Origin: an uncultured Bacteroides sp.
GTDB lineage: Bacteria > Bacteroidota > Bacteroidia > Bacteroidales > Bacteroidaceae
Assembly (NCBI GenBank): GCA_900544675.1
Contig: UQVZ01000003.1
Span: forward strand, 1-64,000
DNA length: 64,000 nucleotides
Reading direction: 5' to 3'
Part shown: one piece after another, positions 41,628 through 49,146 of the stretch
Layout of the letters: the number at the start of each line of letters is the position of its first letter
Numbering within the stretch: position 1 is the first letter of the stretch
Made by a program: the position numbers and the translations under genes
The notes under the pieces: generated by a model
What the model saw: only the letters and a program-made list of their open reading frames with translations
Databases searched by the model: none
Told to the model about the DNA's origin: nothing

Positions 41628-42464
41628 TTACTTGTTTACGATGCTGGCTTTCAGGATGCGTACATTTTCCAGCGGGCGGTCTGCCTTGTTGGTCTTCACG
41701 GCTTCGATGCGCGAAACGGCATCCATGCCTTCCACCACTTCGCCGAATACGGTATAGTCGCCGTCCAGGTGTGGTGCTCCTCCTTCGCCCATATAGACTT
41801 TGATTTGTTCGGGAGTGAACTTGCGTATGCCTTCCTGGCGTTGTTGTTCTTTGGCTTGTGCCTCGAGGGTATCTTGCAGGGCAAGCAGTCCTGCCATGTC
41901 ATTGGCTTTCCGCATCTTGTAGATTTCTTTCATGTGCTTGCGTGCCAGATTCTGGAAGATGGTGTCGAGCCGTGCCTGGTTCATGTTCTGTTGCATGGCA
42001 ATCAGCTGGTCTTCGTTGAACACGCGTCCCGTCACGATGTAGAACTGGCATCCCGAAGAGGCACGTTCGGGGTTGATATTGTCCGGCTGGCGTGCGGCAG
42101 CCAGTGCTCCCCGCTTGTGGTAGAGTGTGGGAACCAGTTCGGCGGGGATGGTGTATCCCACGTCTCCACTTCCCAGCTTGGCGGTGTCGCTGGCATTTTT
42201 GCTTTCGGGGTCGCCTGCCTGTATCATGAAATCCTTGATGACGCGGTGGAAGAGTGTGCCGTCATAAGTCCCTTCTTCCACCAGCTTGATGAAGTTGTCG
42301 CGGTGTTTCGGGGTTTCGTTGTATAGTTTTACGGTAATGTCGCCCATAGTTGTTTCCAGGCGCACCAATGTTTCGTTTGTCATAGAATTGTTTTTTTTAT
42401 GATTGCCCGTGCAGGCGGTGCAGCAGCAGGCTATCAGGGTTAATAAAATGATTGCTTTTCTCAT
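41628..42464 (-). CDS. Cyclophilin-type peptidyl-prolyl isomerase lipoprotein
   Basis: 278 residues with a lipoprotein signal (CCCTACTGN, Cys near 19). The cyclophilin domain runs from about 35 to 275, with LFHRVIKDFMIQAGDP (active-site Arg and Phe) and YTVFGEVVEGMDAV. An insertion of about 60 residues (about 150-215, rich in Gln, Arg and Lys, ARKHMKEIYKM) interrupts it, as in other Bacteroides cyclophilins. It should assist folding in the periplasm. The -7 element is at 42484-42491, 20 bp upstream. Confidence 0.9.
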   Translation of the reverse strand: MRKAIILLTLIACCCTACTGNHKKNNSMTNETLVRLETTMGDITVKLYNETPKHRDNFIKLVEEGTYDGTLFHRVIKDFMIQAGDPESKNASDTAKLGSGDVGYTIPAELVPTLYHKRGALAAARQPDNINPERASSGCQFYIVTGRVFNEDQLIAMQQNMNQARLDTIFQNLARKHMKEIYKMRKANDMAGLLALQDTLEAQAKEQQRQEGIRKFTPEQIKVYMGEGGAPHLDGDYTVFGEVVEGMDAVSRIEAVKTNKADRPLENVRILKASIVNK

Positions 42465-42483
42465 AATCGGGGCGTTTTGCTTG

Positions 42484-42491
42484 CAAAGGTA
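42484..42491 (-). promoter_or_regulatory. -7 element of the cyclophilin gene
   Basis: The minus strand reads TACCTTTG, 20 bp before the ATG at 42464. Confidence 0.6.
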
Positions 42492-42544
42492 CGAAAAGAG
42501 GGTGAGTTTCGGGCAGGCTTGACGATTTTTATTTGCCGAAACCT

Positions 42545-42766
42545 TTATACAGGTTTGCCGTATTTTATTTCGTGTTTCAGCATTTCGTAATTGTATTTTG
42601 CGCTTTGGTAATACAAGCCGGTTTCTAAATCCATTATCTTTTCATATACTTGTGAATTGTATACCAATTCCAGGGCTTGAGAAATAGACAATTTATATTC
42701 TTCGACTGCCATGAGGGCAAGTTGCTCTATTTGTGAATCAATAAGGAAACGTATTTCGTTTGTCAT
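42545..42766 (-). CDS. DUF3791-like small protein, third gene of a cassette
   Basis: 73 residues, helical: LIDSQIEQLALMAVEEYKLS, then ISQALELVYNSQVYEKI, and a tail with ETGLYYQSAKYNYEML. This matches the general pattern of DUF3791-type small proteins (a short helical pair followed by a segment with conserved aromatic residues). Its start overlaps the DUF3990 stop by 4 bp (ATGA), so synthesis is coupled. It may neutralise the DUF3990 product; no experimental function is known to me. Confidence 0.7.
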   Translation of the reverse strand: MTNEIRFLIDSQIEQLALMAVEEYKLSISQALELVYNSQVYEKIMDLETGLYYQSAKYNYEMLKHEIKYGKPV

Positions 42767-43233
42767 AATTTCTGTAATTTTGAGATTGATAATTCTGTTC
42801 CGAAAAAGTATTGCCGATTCAGTTTCCGGTAGGTCAGTTCTTCCACCAGTGTTTCCAACGTAATAAGGTGTCGGATATAACGTTCCAGTTGAAAAGCTAC
42901 TCCATCATCGGCTATGGGTCCGATTACAATATCGTATTTTTGTTGAGCTGCTCCTTTCCGGTTGTCCAAAATGAATAAAGCCCATTCTTTACTCGGTTTG
43001 TCGAACAGCTTGACTTGCAGAGCAGGGTCTTTTAATAACCGTTCATCGAAAGCGTATGCTGTAATGCAAGGTTCTCCTTCTCCTGCAATGCGTGTCCGGC
43101 GGATAGCCATTTGCCGGGCTTGTTCTTCAATATCGGTCAGATAGAATCCTTTCCCGAAATCTTTGTATGGGTTGCATTTGTCTAAATGTATGGTTTCGAT
43201 TTTTACGTTTGACCCGTGGTATAGTGTAATCAT
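42763..43233 (-). CDS. DUF3990 protein, ADP-ribosyltransferase-like
   Basis: 156 residues. It opens with MITLYHGSNVKIETIHLDKC and KDFGKGFYLTDIEEQARQMA. The YHGS...GKGFYLT pattern is the front of ADP-ribosyltransferase-fold toxins (NAD-binding His and Tyr). The rest has EWALFILDNRKG and VIGPIADDGV. An NAD-dependent toxin role is inferred from the fold and from the flanking coupled genes; the catalytic Glu is not certain. It overlaps the genes on both sides by 4 bp, giving a tight three-gene unit. Confidence 0.75.
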   Translation of the reverse strand: MITLYHGSNVKIETIHLDKCNPYKDFGKGFYLTDIEEQARQMAIRRTRIAGEGEPCITAYAFDERLLKDPALQVKLFDKPSKEWALFILDNRKGAAQQKYDIVIGPIADDGVAFQLERYIRHLITLETLVEELTYRKLNRQYFFGTELSISKLQKL

Positions 43234-43454
43234 CCTAATCCTCCTCCATTTCGTTTACAGATAATGGAAAGGTCATTGACGGCATCTTCCAGTGATAATT
43301 GATGTTCGGCTTCATAGCATTCGTCTAAGAAAGAGATACCTTTAAATCGGTTAAGGTAGGCGAAAGCTTGTTTAGCCGTCAGGTGATAGCGGTCGGCAAA
43401 AGCGTTGATGCAGTATATCATATAGGTGATACGGTTTTGCAGTTGTTCGTTCAT
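43230..43454 (-). CDS. DUF3791 protein, first gene of a cassette
   Basis: 74 residues. It shows the DUF3791 core YCINAFADRYHLTAKQAFAY, then GISFLDECYEAEHQLS and DAVNDLSIICKRNGG. The ATG at 43454 is chosen because a longer frame would run through the promoter (43489-43496). It overlaps the DUF3990 gene by 4 bp. Probably the antitoxin-like partner at the head of the operon; this is inference from gene order and size. Confidence 0.75.
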   Translation of the reverse strand: MNEQLQNRITYMIYCINAFADRYHLTAKQAFAYLNRFKGISFLDECYEAEHQLSLEDAVNDLSIICKRNGGGLG

Positions 43455-43488
43455 TGCTTCTCCTTTCTTTTTCTGATTCCTTAGGAGG

Positions 43489-43496
43489 CAAAGATA
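43489..43496 (-). promoter_or_regulatory. -7 element of the DUF3791-DUF3990 cassette
   Basis: The minus strand reads TATCTTTG, 35 bp before the ATG at 43454. No -33 TTG is seen. Confidence 0.55.
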
Positions 43497-43541
43497 ATTA
43501 TTTCTATGGAAACTTTTGCCGTAGTACAGGAATTTGTTGAT

Positions 43542-43589
43542 AAAAAAGCCCCGGCACTCCAAATATATATCAAGCTGGAATGCCGGGGC
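43542..43589 (-). terminator. Terminator of the phosphate transporter gene
   Basis: GCCCCGGCACTCCA (43548-43561) pairs with 43576-43589 with one mismatch, and an A-run on its left gives a U-run on the minus strand, 23 bp after the PiT stop. Confidence 0.85.
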
Positions 43590-43611
43590 AGATTATTTCA
43601 GTCAGACTGCC

Positions 43612-45903
43612 TTATTCGGTCAGGCTCAGGATTTGAGCTTCTTGCTGAGGCACGTAATCGTTCTGGAAGAAACGGCTTGCGCGGAGCAGGTGACGCCAGA
43701 TGCTTACCAACTCTTGCGTTTCCTGCAGGATGTTCAGGTAAACCATGGCGGCTTTCAAACTTGTGTTGTCGGTTTCTTGCAGACGGTTCATCTGTGCCTT
43801 GCGCAGAGCCGAAATCTTGTTCTTCAGCGCGTCGCCTTTCACCAGAATTTCGTCGGCATCGGCATAATTGTTGTTTTCGATATCCGCCCGTGTGCTTTCC
43901 ATCAGCTTGCACAGCTCTTCACGGATGGGCAGGAAATCGGCGATGCTTTCCTTCGAAATGGGGTTGAAGTTATTGTCCACGTGTTCTTTACACGGCTCGC
44001 AGATACGCTTCAAGCAGTATAGCATCTGTTCGCAACTGTTGCTTCCGAGGTGGAACCACGTGTTTTTTTCGATAGCGATAGGGATAGGAATACGGCGCAA
44101 GCCGAGGATTTCCTTACGGCGGCGTTTTTTCAGCATCTTGCGCTTTTCTTCTGCCGAGTTCAAGCCTTTCTTCAAGCTCTTCAGGTCTTCGTTGATGAAT
44201 CCGTCGGTCACTTGCACATAGGTCTTTTCGGTATAGGTGATATATTCGGATAAGGTTTCTCTTACGTGCTGGCGGAGCAGGGTAAGGATTTCGGCTTTGT
44301 CTTTGGTCGACATCATGCGCTTGAATATGTCGTCTTGTTTTTCGGCTTTCTGCTTTTCGCTGAACTTGATGTTGCTTCTTACCAAGAGGAATACTGCCAC
44401 GCAGATGAAAATGAACATGCCTACAAAGCTGGTGTAATACATCACGATGGTGACCAGTGCGCAGATGGTGAATGCCACGAATGCCGTGATAAACCATCCG
44501 CCGATGACGGAGAACATACCCGTGATACGGTAAACGGCGCTTTCACGTCCCCAGGCACGGTCGGCAAGTGAGGAACCCATCGCCACGATAAATGTAACGT
44601 AAGTGGTAGACAAAGGCAATTTCATTGTAGTACCGATGATAATCAGCAGACCGGAAAGTACCAGGTTGACCGAAGCACGTACCATATCGAATGCAGCTCC
44701 GTTTGCCAGAATTGCTTCGTCCTTGTTGAAGCGGCTGTCTATCCATTTGCGGACATTGGCAGGGATGATTTTTACCAGGAACTCGTTGGTAGCCGTAGCG
44801 CGGCGCACGATGGTGCGGGCTATGGCGGAAGAGCCGAACATTTCATCGCCTTCTTCCTGGCGTGAAAGGTCGACTGAAGTCTTGATGACGTTTTGTGCCT
44901 TTTTCGATGTGGCGAGTGCATATACCATCACTATGCCCGATAAGAAAAGGAATATCATCGGAGTCTTTGCAGACGACATCAATGAAGTCATCATGTAATC
45001 GTGGATGCCTGTGCCGTTTGCGTTTGCTACATAATCCATATAAGAAGAATATCCGGCAAGGGGCACACCGATGAAGTTCACCAGGTCGTTGCCTGCAAAA
45101 GCCAGTGCCAGCGAGAAGGTTCCCAGCAAGACAATGATGCGGAACACATTTACCTTGCACCAGTGGAGTATTTGCATAAGTAAGGTAAAGAAGACGAAGC
45201 ATCCCAGAACCAGCATGGTGTTGTGAGCATCAATCCATGTCAATGTGTCGGGAGAAATATAAGGAGAACTTTTCAAGCCTTGAATCAAGATAAAGTAGGC
45301 GAGTGCCGTAGTGGAGATTCCGCCGAAGATGCCGATGGTCCACGAGAGGTTTTTCTTATAATTGAAACTGAAAATGAGTCGGGATATGTATTGTACCACT
45401 GTACCGGCGATGAACGCGATGGCTACGGAAAGGAAGATGGCCATAATTACCGAAAACGCTTTCTCGGTGTTCATCATGTCTCCCAGCGAGTACATTCCCG
45501 TTTCGTCGCCTACGATTTTCAGTATCGCCAGGATGAAGGTACCTCCTAACAGCTCGAATACCATGGATACCGTGGTGGAAGTAGGTAGCCCCAGCGTGTT
45601 GAATACATCGAGCAGCACCACATCGGTCACCATCACCGCCAGCAGGATACACATGATTTCGTAAAAGCTGAAATTGGAAGGCTGGAAGATGCCGTGACGG
45701 GCGATATCCATCATGCCATTACTCATAATGGCTCCTAAGAAGACTCCTGCGGCTGCAACGATAATGATTGTGCGGAACTTGGCGACTTTAGCGCCTACAG
45801 CCGAGTTCATAAAGTTCACGGCGTCGTTACTGACACCCACCAGCAAGTCGAACACTGCCAGCATAAAGAGGAATATGACAATTCCCAGATAAACAGTTTC
45901 CAT
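43612..45903 (-). CDS. PiT-family inorganic phosphate permease with C-terminal helical domain
   Basis: 763 residues. Two PiT repeats are visible: an N-terminal one with VGVSNDAVNFMNSAVGAK and GLPTSTTVSMVFELLGG, and a second with LAFAGNDLVNFIGVPLAG and LPLSTTYVTFIVAMGSSLADRAWG. About ten to twelve membrane helices span 1-530. A cytoplasmic helical domain (about 530-763) resembles PhoU-like regulatory folds. It imports phosphate with a cation. The ATG at 45903 is preferred; the longer frame runs through the promoter region. A single gene with a strong terminator. Confidence 0.88.
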   Translation of the reverse strand: METVYLGIVIFLFMLAVFDLLVGVSNDAVNFMNSAVGAKVAKFRTIIIVAAAGVFLGAIMSNGMMDIARHGIFQPSNFSFYEIMCILLAVMVTDVVLLDVFNTLGLPTSTTVSMVFELLGGTFILAILKIVGDETGMYSLGDMMNTEKAFSVIMAIFLSVAIAFIAGTVVQYISRLIFSFNYKKNLSWTIGIFGGISTTALAYFILIQGLKSSPYISPDTLTWIDAHNTMLVLGCFVFFTLLMQILHWCKVNVFRIIVLLGTFSLALAFAGNDLVNFIGVPLAGYSSYMDYVANANGTGIHDYMMTSLMSSAKTPMIFLFLSGIVMVYALATSKKAQNVIKTSVDLSRQEEGDEMFGSSAIARTIVRRATATNEFLVKIIPANVRKWIDSRFNKDEAILANGAAFDMVRASVNLVLSGLLIIIGTTMKLPLSTTYVTFIVAMGSSLADRAWGRESAVYRITGMFSVIGGWFITAFVAFTICALVTIVMYYTSFVGMFIFICVAVFLLVRSNIKFSEKQKAEKQDDIFKRMMSTKDKAEILTLLRQHVRETLSEYITYTEKTYVQVTDGFINEDLKSLKKGLNSAEEKRKMLKKRRRKEILGLRRIPIPIAIEKNTWFHLGSNSCEQMLYCLKRICEPCKEHVDNNFNPISKESIADFLPIREELCKLMESTRADIENNNYADADEILVKGDALKNKISALRKAQMNRLQETDNTSLKAAMVYLNILQETQELVSIWRHLLRASRFFQNDYVPQQEAQILSLTE

Positions 45904-45929
45904 ATTGTTGTTTGCTAATTTTTCGGGTA

Positions 45930-45937
45930 CAAAAATA
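45930..45937 (-). promoter_or_regulatory. -7 element of the phosphate transporter gene
   Basis: The minus strand reads TATTTTTG, 27 bp before the ATG at 45903, which settles the start codon. Confidence 0.55.
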
Positions 45938-46031
45938 AGTAAAATCCCCTTAATACATATTACAAAAATGTTACAAAATAAAAGAAAGATAATTTCATGC
46001 CTCATTACTATGTTTATAAACAGATATTTCG

Positions 46032-46039
46032 TAACTTTG
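46032..46039 (+). promoter_or_regulatory. -7 element of the purH-mre gene cluster
   Basis: TAACTTTG matches TAnnTTTG, 45 bp before the ATG at 46085. It may be the main promoter for the whole run to rodA. Confidence 0.55.
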
Positions 46040-46084
46040 TCCCCAAATACAATCGAACGTTAACTTTTAAAGTTATATTAGAGT

Positions 46085-46681
46085 ATGTCAGAAGTAAAAA
46101 AGATTAAAAGAGCATTGGTATCCGTTTACCACAAAGGCGGTCTGGACGAGATTATCCGCTTGTTGGCGAATGATGGTGTGGAATTTCTTTCAACCGGTGG
46201 TACGCGCCACTTCATAGAGAGTCTGGGTTATAAATGTGAGGCTGTAGAAGACGTGACGGGCTATCCTTCTATTTTGGGCGGCCGTGTGAAGACGTTGCAT
46301 CCGAAAGTGTTCGGCGGTATCTTGTGCCGTCGTAGCCTGGAAGAAGACCAGAAGCAGGTAGCGCAATACGAAATTCCGGAAATAGATTTGGTGATTGTTG
46401 ACTTATATCCTTTCGAAGATACAGTAGCCTCGGGTGCCGGCGAACAGGATATTATCGAAAAGATTGATATAGGCGGTATTTCTTTGATTCGTGCAGCTGC
46501 CAAGAACTTCAATGATGTGGTTATCGTGGCAAGCAAGGCGCAATATGCTACCTTGTTGGATATCCTGAAAAAGAACGGTGCGGAAACTACCCGTGAAGAA
46601 CGCCGCCAGCTGGCTTGTGAAGCGTTTGGCGTATCCTCTTCTTATGATACTGCCATCCACAACTGGTTTGCAGGCAAATAA
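46085..46681 (+). CDS. purH: Stand-alone IMP cyclohydrolase domain (PurH N-terminal part)
   Basis: 198 residues. Only the MGS-like IMP cyclohydrolase domain of PurH is present: RALVSVYHKGGLDEIIRLL, STGGTRHFIESLGY, GGRVKTLHPKVFGGIL, VIVDLYPFED, and IDIGGISLIRAAAKN (cyclohydrolase active site). The protein stops at SSYDTAIHNWFAGK, where the AICAR transformylase domain of the usual 500-residue enzyme would begin. The frame closes cleanly and the next gene follows 69 bp later, so this looks like a natural split rather than damage. The transformylase must be encoded elsewhere. It precedes mreB. Confidence 0.87.
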   Translation: MSEVKKIKRALVSVYHKGGLDEIIRLLANDGVEFLSTGGTRHFIESLGYKCEAVEDVTGYPSILGGRVKTLHPKVFGGILCRRSLEEDQKQVAQYEIPEIDLVIVDLYPFEDTVASGAGEQDIIEKIDIGGISLIRAAAKNFNDVVIVASKAQYATLLDILKKNGAETTREERRQLACEAFGVSSSYDTAIHNWFAGK

Positions 46682-46750
46682 TCGGGGGCGGTTCCGGCTT
46701 TTGAGTTATTCAACCTATCAATATCTCGATTTTCAATTTTGATTTTAATT

Positions 46751-47773
46751 ATGGGACTGTTCTCTTTTACTCAAGAAATAGCGATGGATTTGGGTACGGC
46801 GAATACCATTATCCTGAGCAATGATAAGATTGTAGTGGACGAACCATCGGTAGTGGCGTTAGACCGCCGTACGGACAAGATGATTGCCGTAGGCGAACGC
46901 GCCAAGCTGATGTACGAGAAGGAAAACCCGAACATCCGTACCGTGCGTCCCTTGCGCGACGGCGTGATTGCCGACTTCAATGCATGCGAGCAGATGATGC
47001 GCGGACTGATTAAGAAGGTGAATCCGGGTCGCCGCTTGTTTACACCTTCTTTGCGGATGGTGATTGGTGTGCCTTCCGGTTCCACTGAAGTGGAATTGCG
47101 TGCCGTACGTGATAGTGCCGAACATGCCGGTGGACGTGATGTGTATCTCATTTTCGAGCCGATGGCTGCGGCTATTGGTATCGGGTTGGATGTGGAAGCT
47201 CCCGAAGGCAATATGATTGTAGACATAGGCGGAGGCTCGACCGAGATTGCCGTGATTTCATTGGGTGGTATCGTGTCGAACAATTCAATCCGTATTGCAG
47301 GCGATGATTTGACGGCAGACATTCAGGAATATATGAGCCGTCAGCACAATGTGAAGGTGAGCGAACGTATGGCGGAACGTATCAAGATACATGTGGGCGC
47401 AGCGTTGACTGATTTGGGAGATGATGCTCCCGAGGATTATATCGTGCGCGGTCCGAACCGTATCACGGCATTGCCGATGGAAGTGCCTGTGTGCTACCAG
47501 GAAATAGCTCATTGCTTGGAAAAGAGCATTGCGAAGATAGAGACCGCTGTATTGAACGCGCTGGAGAACACTCCGCCCGAACTGTATGCCGATATTGTGA
47601 GCAACGGTATCTACTTGGCAGGTGGCGGCGCTTTGTTGCGCGGGCTCGACAAGCGTTTGACCGACAAAATCAATATCCCGTTCCACATTGCCGAAGACCC
47701 CTTGTTGAGTGTAGCGAAAGGTACGGGCATTGCATTGAAGAATGTAGACCGCTTTTCGTTCCTGATGCGGTAA
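46751..47773 (+). CDS. mreB: Rod shape-determining protein MreB
   Basis: A bacterial actin homologue that organises lateral wall synthesis; 340 residues, standard length. The actin-fold nucleotide motifs are present: AMDLGTANTII (phosphate 1), MIVDIGGGSTEIAVIS (phosphate 2), and SNGIYLAGGGALLRGLDKRL (adenosine). The ATG at 46751 gives the usual MGLFSFTQEIAMD start. It heads the shape genes mreB-mreC-mreD-mrdA-rodA, transcribed with the IMP cyclohydrolase gene. Confidence 0.97.
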   Translation: MGLFSFTQEIAMDLGTANTIILSNDKIVVDEPSVVALDRRTDKMIAVGERAKLMYEKENPNIRTVRPLRDGVIADFNACEQMMRGLIKKVNPGRRLFTPSLRMVIGVPSGSTEVELRAVRDSAEHAGGRDVYLIFEPMAAAIGIGLDVEAPEGNMIVDIGGGSTEIAVISLGGIVSNNSIRIAGDDLTADIQEYMSRQHNVKVSERMAERIKIHVGAALTDLGDDAPEDYIVRGPNRITALPMEVPVCYQEIAHCLEKSIAKIETAVLNALENTPPELYADIVSNGIYLAGGGALLRGLDKRLTDKINIPFHIAEDPLLSVAKGTGIALKNVDRFSFLMR

Positions 47774-47779
47774 CGGTAT

Positions 47780-48619
47780 ATGCGGAACCTGCTGAATTTT
47801 TTGTTGAAATATGATTACTGGCTGCTTTTCATTGTGTTGGAAGTTGTCAGTTTCGTCTTGTTGTTCCGTTTCAACAATTACCAGGGGAGTGTGTATTTCA
47901 CTTCTGCCAATGGTGCTGTGGCTTGGGTAGACAAGATGGTGAATGGTGTGACCTCTTATTTCGGCTTGCGCGAGACTAACCGTGATTTGATGAGCCGTAA
48001 CGTAGAGCTGGAATTGGAGGTGGAACGCTTAAGCCGTTCGCTGGAAGTCTATATGAAAGATAGCCTTGCCCTTGTCCAGATGCGCCAGAGTGCGCCGGAT
48101 GCCTATTGGGTGACATCGGCACGGGTGGTGAACAATAGCTTGACGCGTAGCGACAATTACATCACCATCGATAAGGGTACTGCCGATAGCGTATGTGCCG
48201 AGATGGGGGTGCTGAGCGGAAACAGTGTCGTAGGAGTGGTTTATCGCACCTCGCGGCATTATGCGTTGGTGCTTCCGGTACTTAATTCGAGAAGCAATAT
48301 CAGTTGTAAGATACGGCGTACCGATTATTTCGGTGTGTTGAAATGGGACGGAGGTTCATCGCAATATGCTTGGTTGCAGGATATCCCACGCCATGCCGAG
48401 TTCTCATTAGGTGATACGGTGGTGACTAGCGGGCATAGTGCCATTTTTCCCGAGGGAGTGCCCGTAGGAGTGGTGGACGACCGCAAGGATAGCCGCGATG
48501 GGCTTTCGTATTTGTTGAAGGTCCGCCTGTTTACCGATTTTGCCAGGGTGACAGATGTCAGTGTCATCCGTTATGACGGGCGTGCCGAACAGGCGGCATT
48601 GGAAGATAGTATTAAATAA
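47780..48619 (+). CDS. mreC: Rod shape-determining protein MreC
   Basis: 279 residues. A short cytoplasmic tail and one membrane helix (about 13-32) precede a coiled coil (about 65-105) and the MreC beta-barrel domain. Landmarks are YITIDKGTADSVCAEMGVLSG, VLPVLNSRSNISCKIR and VVTSGHSAIFPEGVPVG. It links MreB to the periplasmic PBP2/RodA synthases. Starts 6 bp after mreB. Confidence 0.95.
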   Translation: MRNLLNFLLKYDYWLLFIVLEVVSFVLLFRFNNYQGSVYFTSANGAVAWVDKMVNGVTSYFGLRETNRDLMSRNVELELEVERLSRSLEVYMKDSLALVQMRQSAPDAYWVTSARVVNNSLTRSDNYITIDKGTADSVCAEMGVLSGNSVVGVVYRTSRHYALVLPVLNSRSNISCKIRRTDYFGVLKWDGGSSQYAWLQDIPRHAEFSLGDTVVTSGHSAIFPEGVPVGVVDDRKDSRDGLSYLLKVRLFTDFARVTDVSVIRYDGRAEQAALEDSIK

Positions 48620-48645
48620 GGTAAAAAGAGGGAGAGTGAGAGCTT

Positions 48646-49146
48646 ATGATTCAGGCATTGCAGCGTGTTGTATGGTTCGTGGTGCTGGTGCTGGTTCAGA
48701 CCCAGATTCTGAACCATGTGCACATTATGGGCTATGCCACGCCGATGGTGTATATCTATTATCTGTTGGTGCTCAACTCAGAAATTCCGCGTAAGACTAT
48801 CTTGTTGCAGGCTTTTCTACTCGGATTGTGTGTAGATATCTTCAGCAATACTCCGGGAGTAAATGCAGGGGCTGCTACTTTGCTGGCTTTTATCCGGCGC
48901 CCTTTGTTGCAGATGCAGATGCTCCGTGAAACGACGGATGATTATAAGCCGGGCATACGCAGTATGGGCGTAGGTCCTTTCTTGCGTTATGTGTCGGGTG
49001 CGACACTGGTCTTTGTTGTGGCTGTACGGCTGATGGATGCGTTTAATTTTGCGCATGTTGGCGAATTGCTTCTCCGGATTGTGACCGATGCGGTTATAAC
49101 CGTAGTTTGTATAATGTGTATTGATGCAATGAGGAGGAAAAAGTAG
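48646..49146 (+). CDS. mreD: Rod shape-determining protein MreD
   Basis: 166 residues with about five membrane helices, the expected small integral membrane component of the elongasome. It contains NHVHIMGYATPMVYIYYLL and LGLCVDIFSNTPGVNAGAATLL, conserved in MreD of Bacteroidota. The final codons overlap the GTG start of the PBP2 gene by one base. Identification rests on hydropathy and gene order. Confidence 0.9.
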   Translation: MIQALQRVVWFVVLVLVQTQILNHVHIMGYATPMVYIYYLLVLNSEIPRKTILLQAFLLGLCVDIFSNTPGVNAGAATLLAFIRRPLLQMQMLRETTDDYKPGIRSMGVGPFLRYVSGATLVFVVAVRLMDAFNFAHVGELLLRIVTDAVITVVCIMCIDAMRRKK

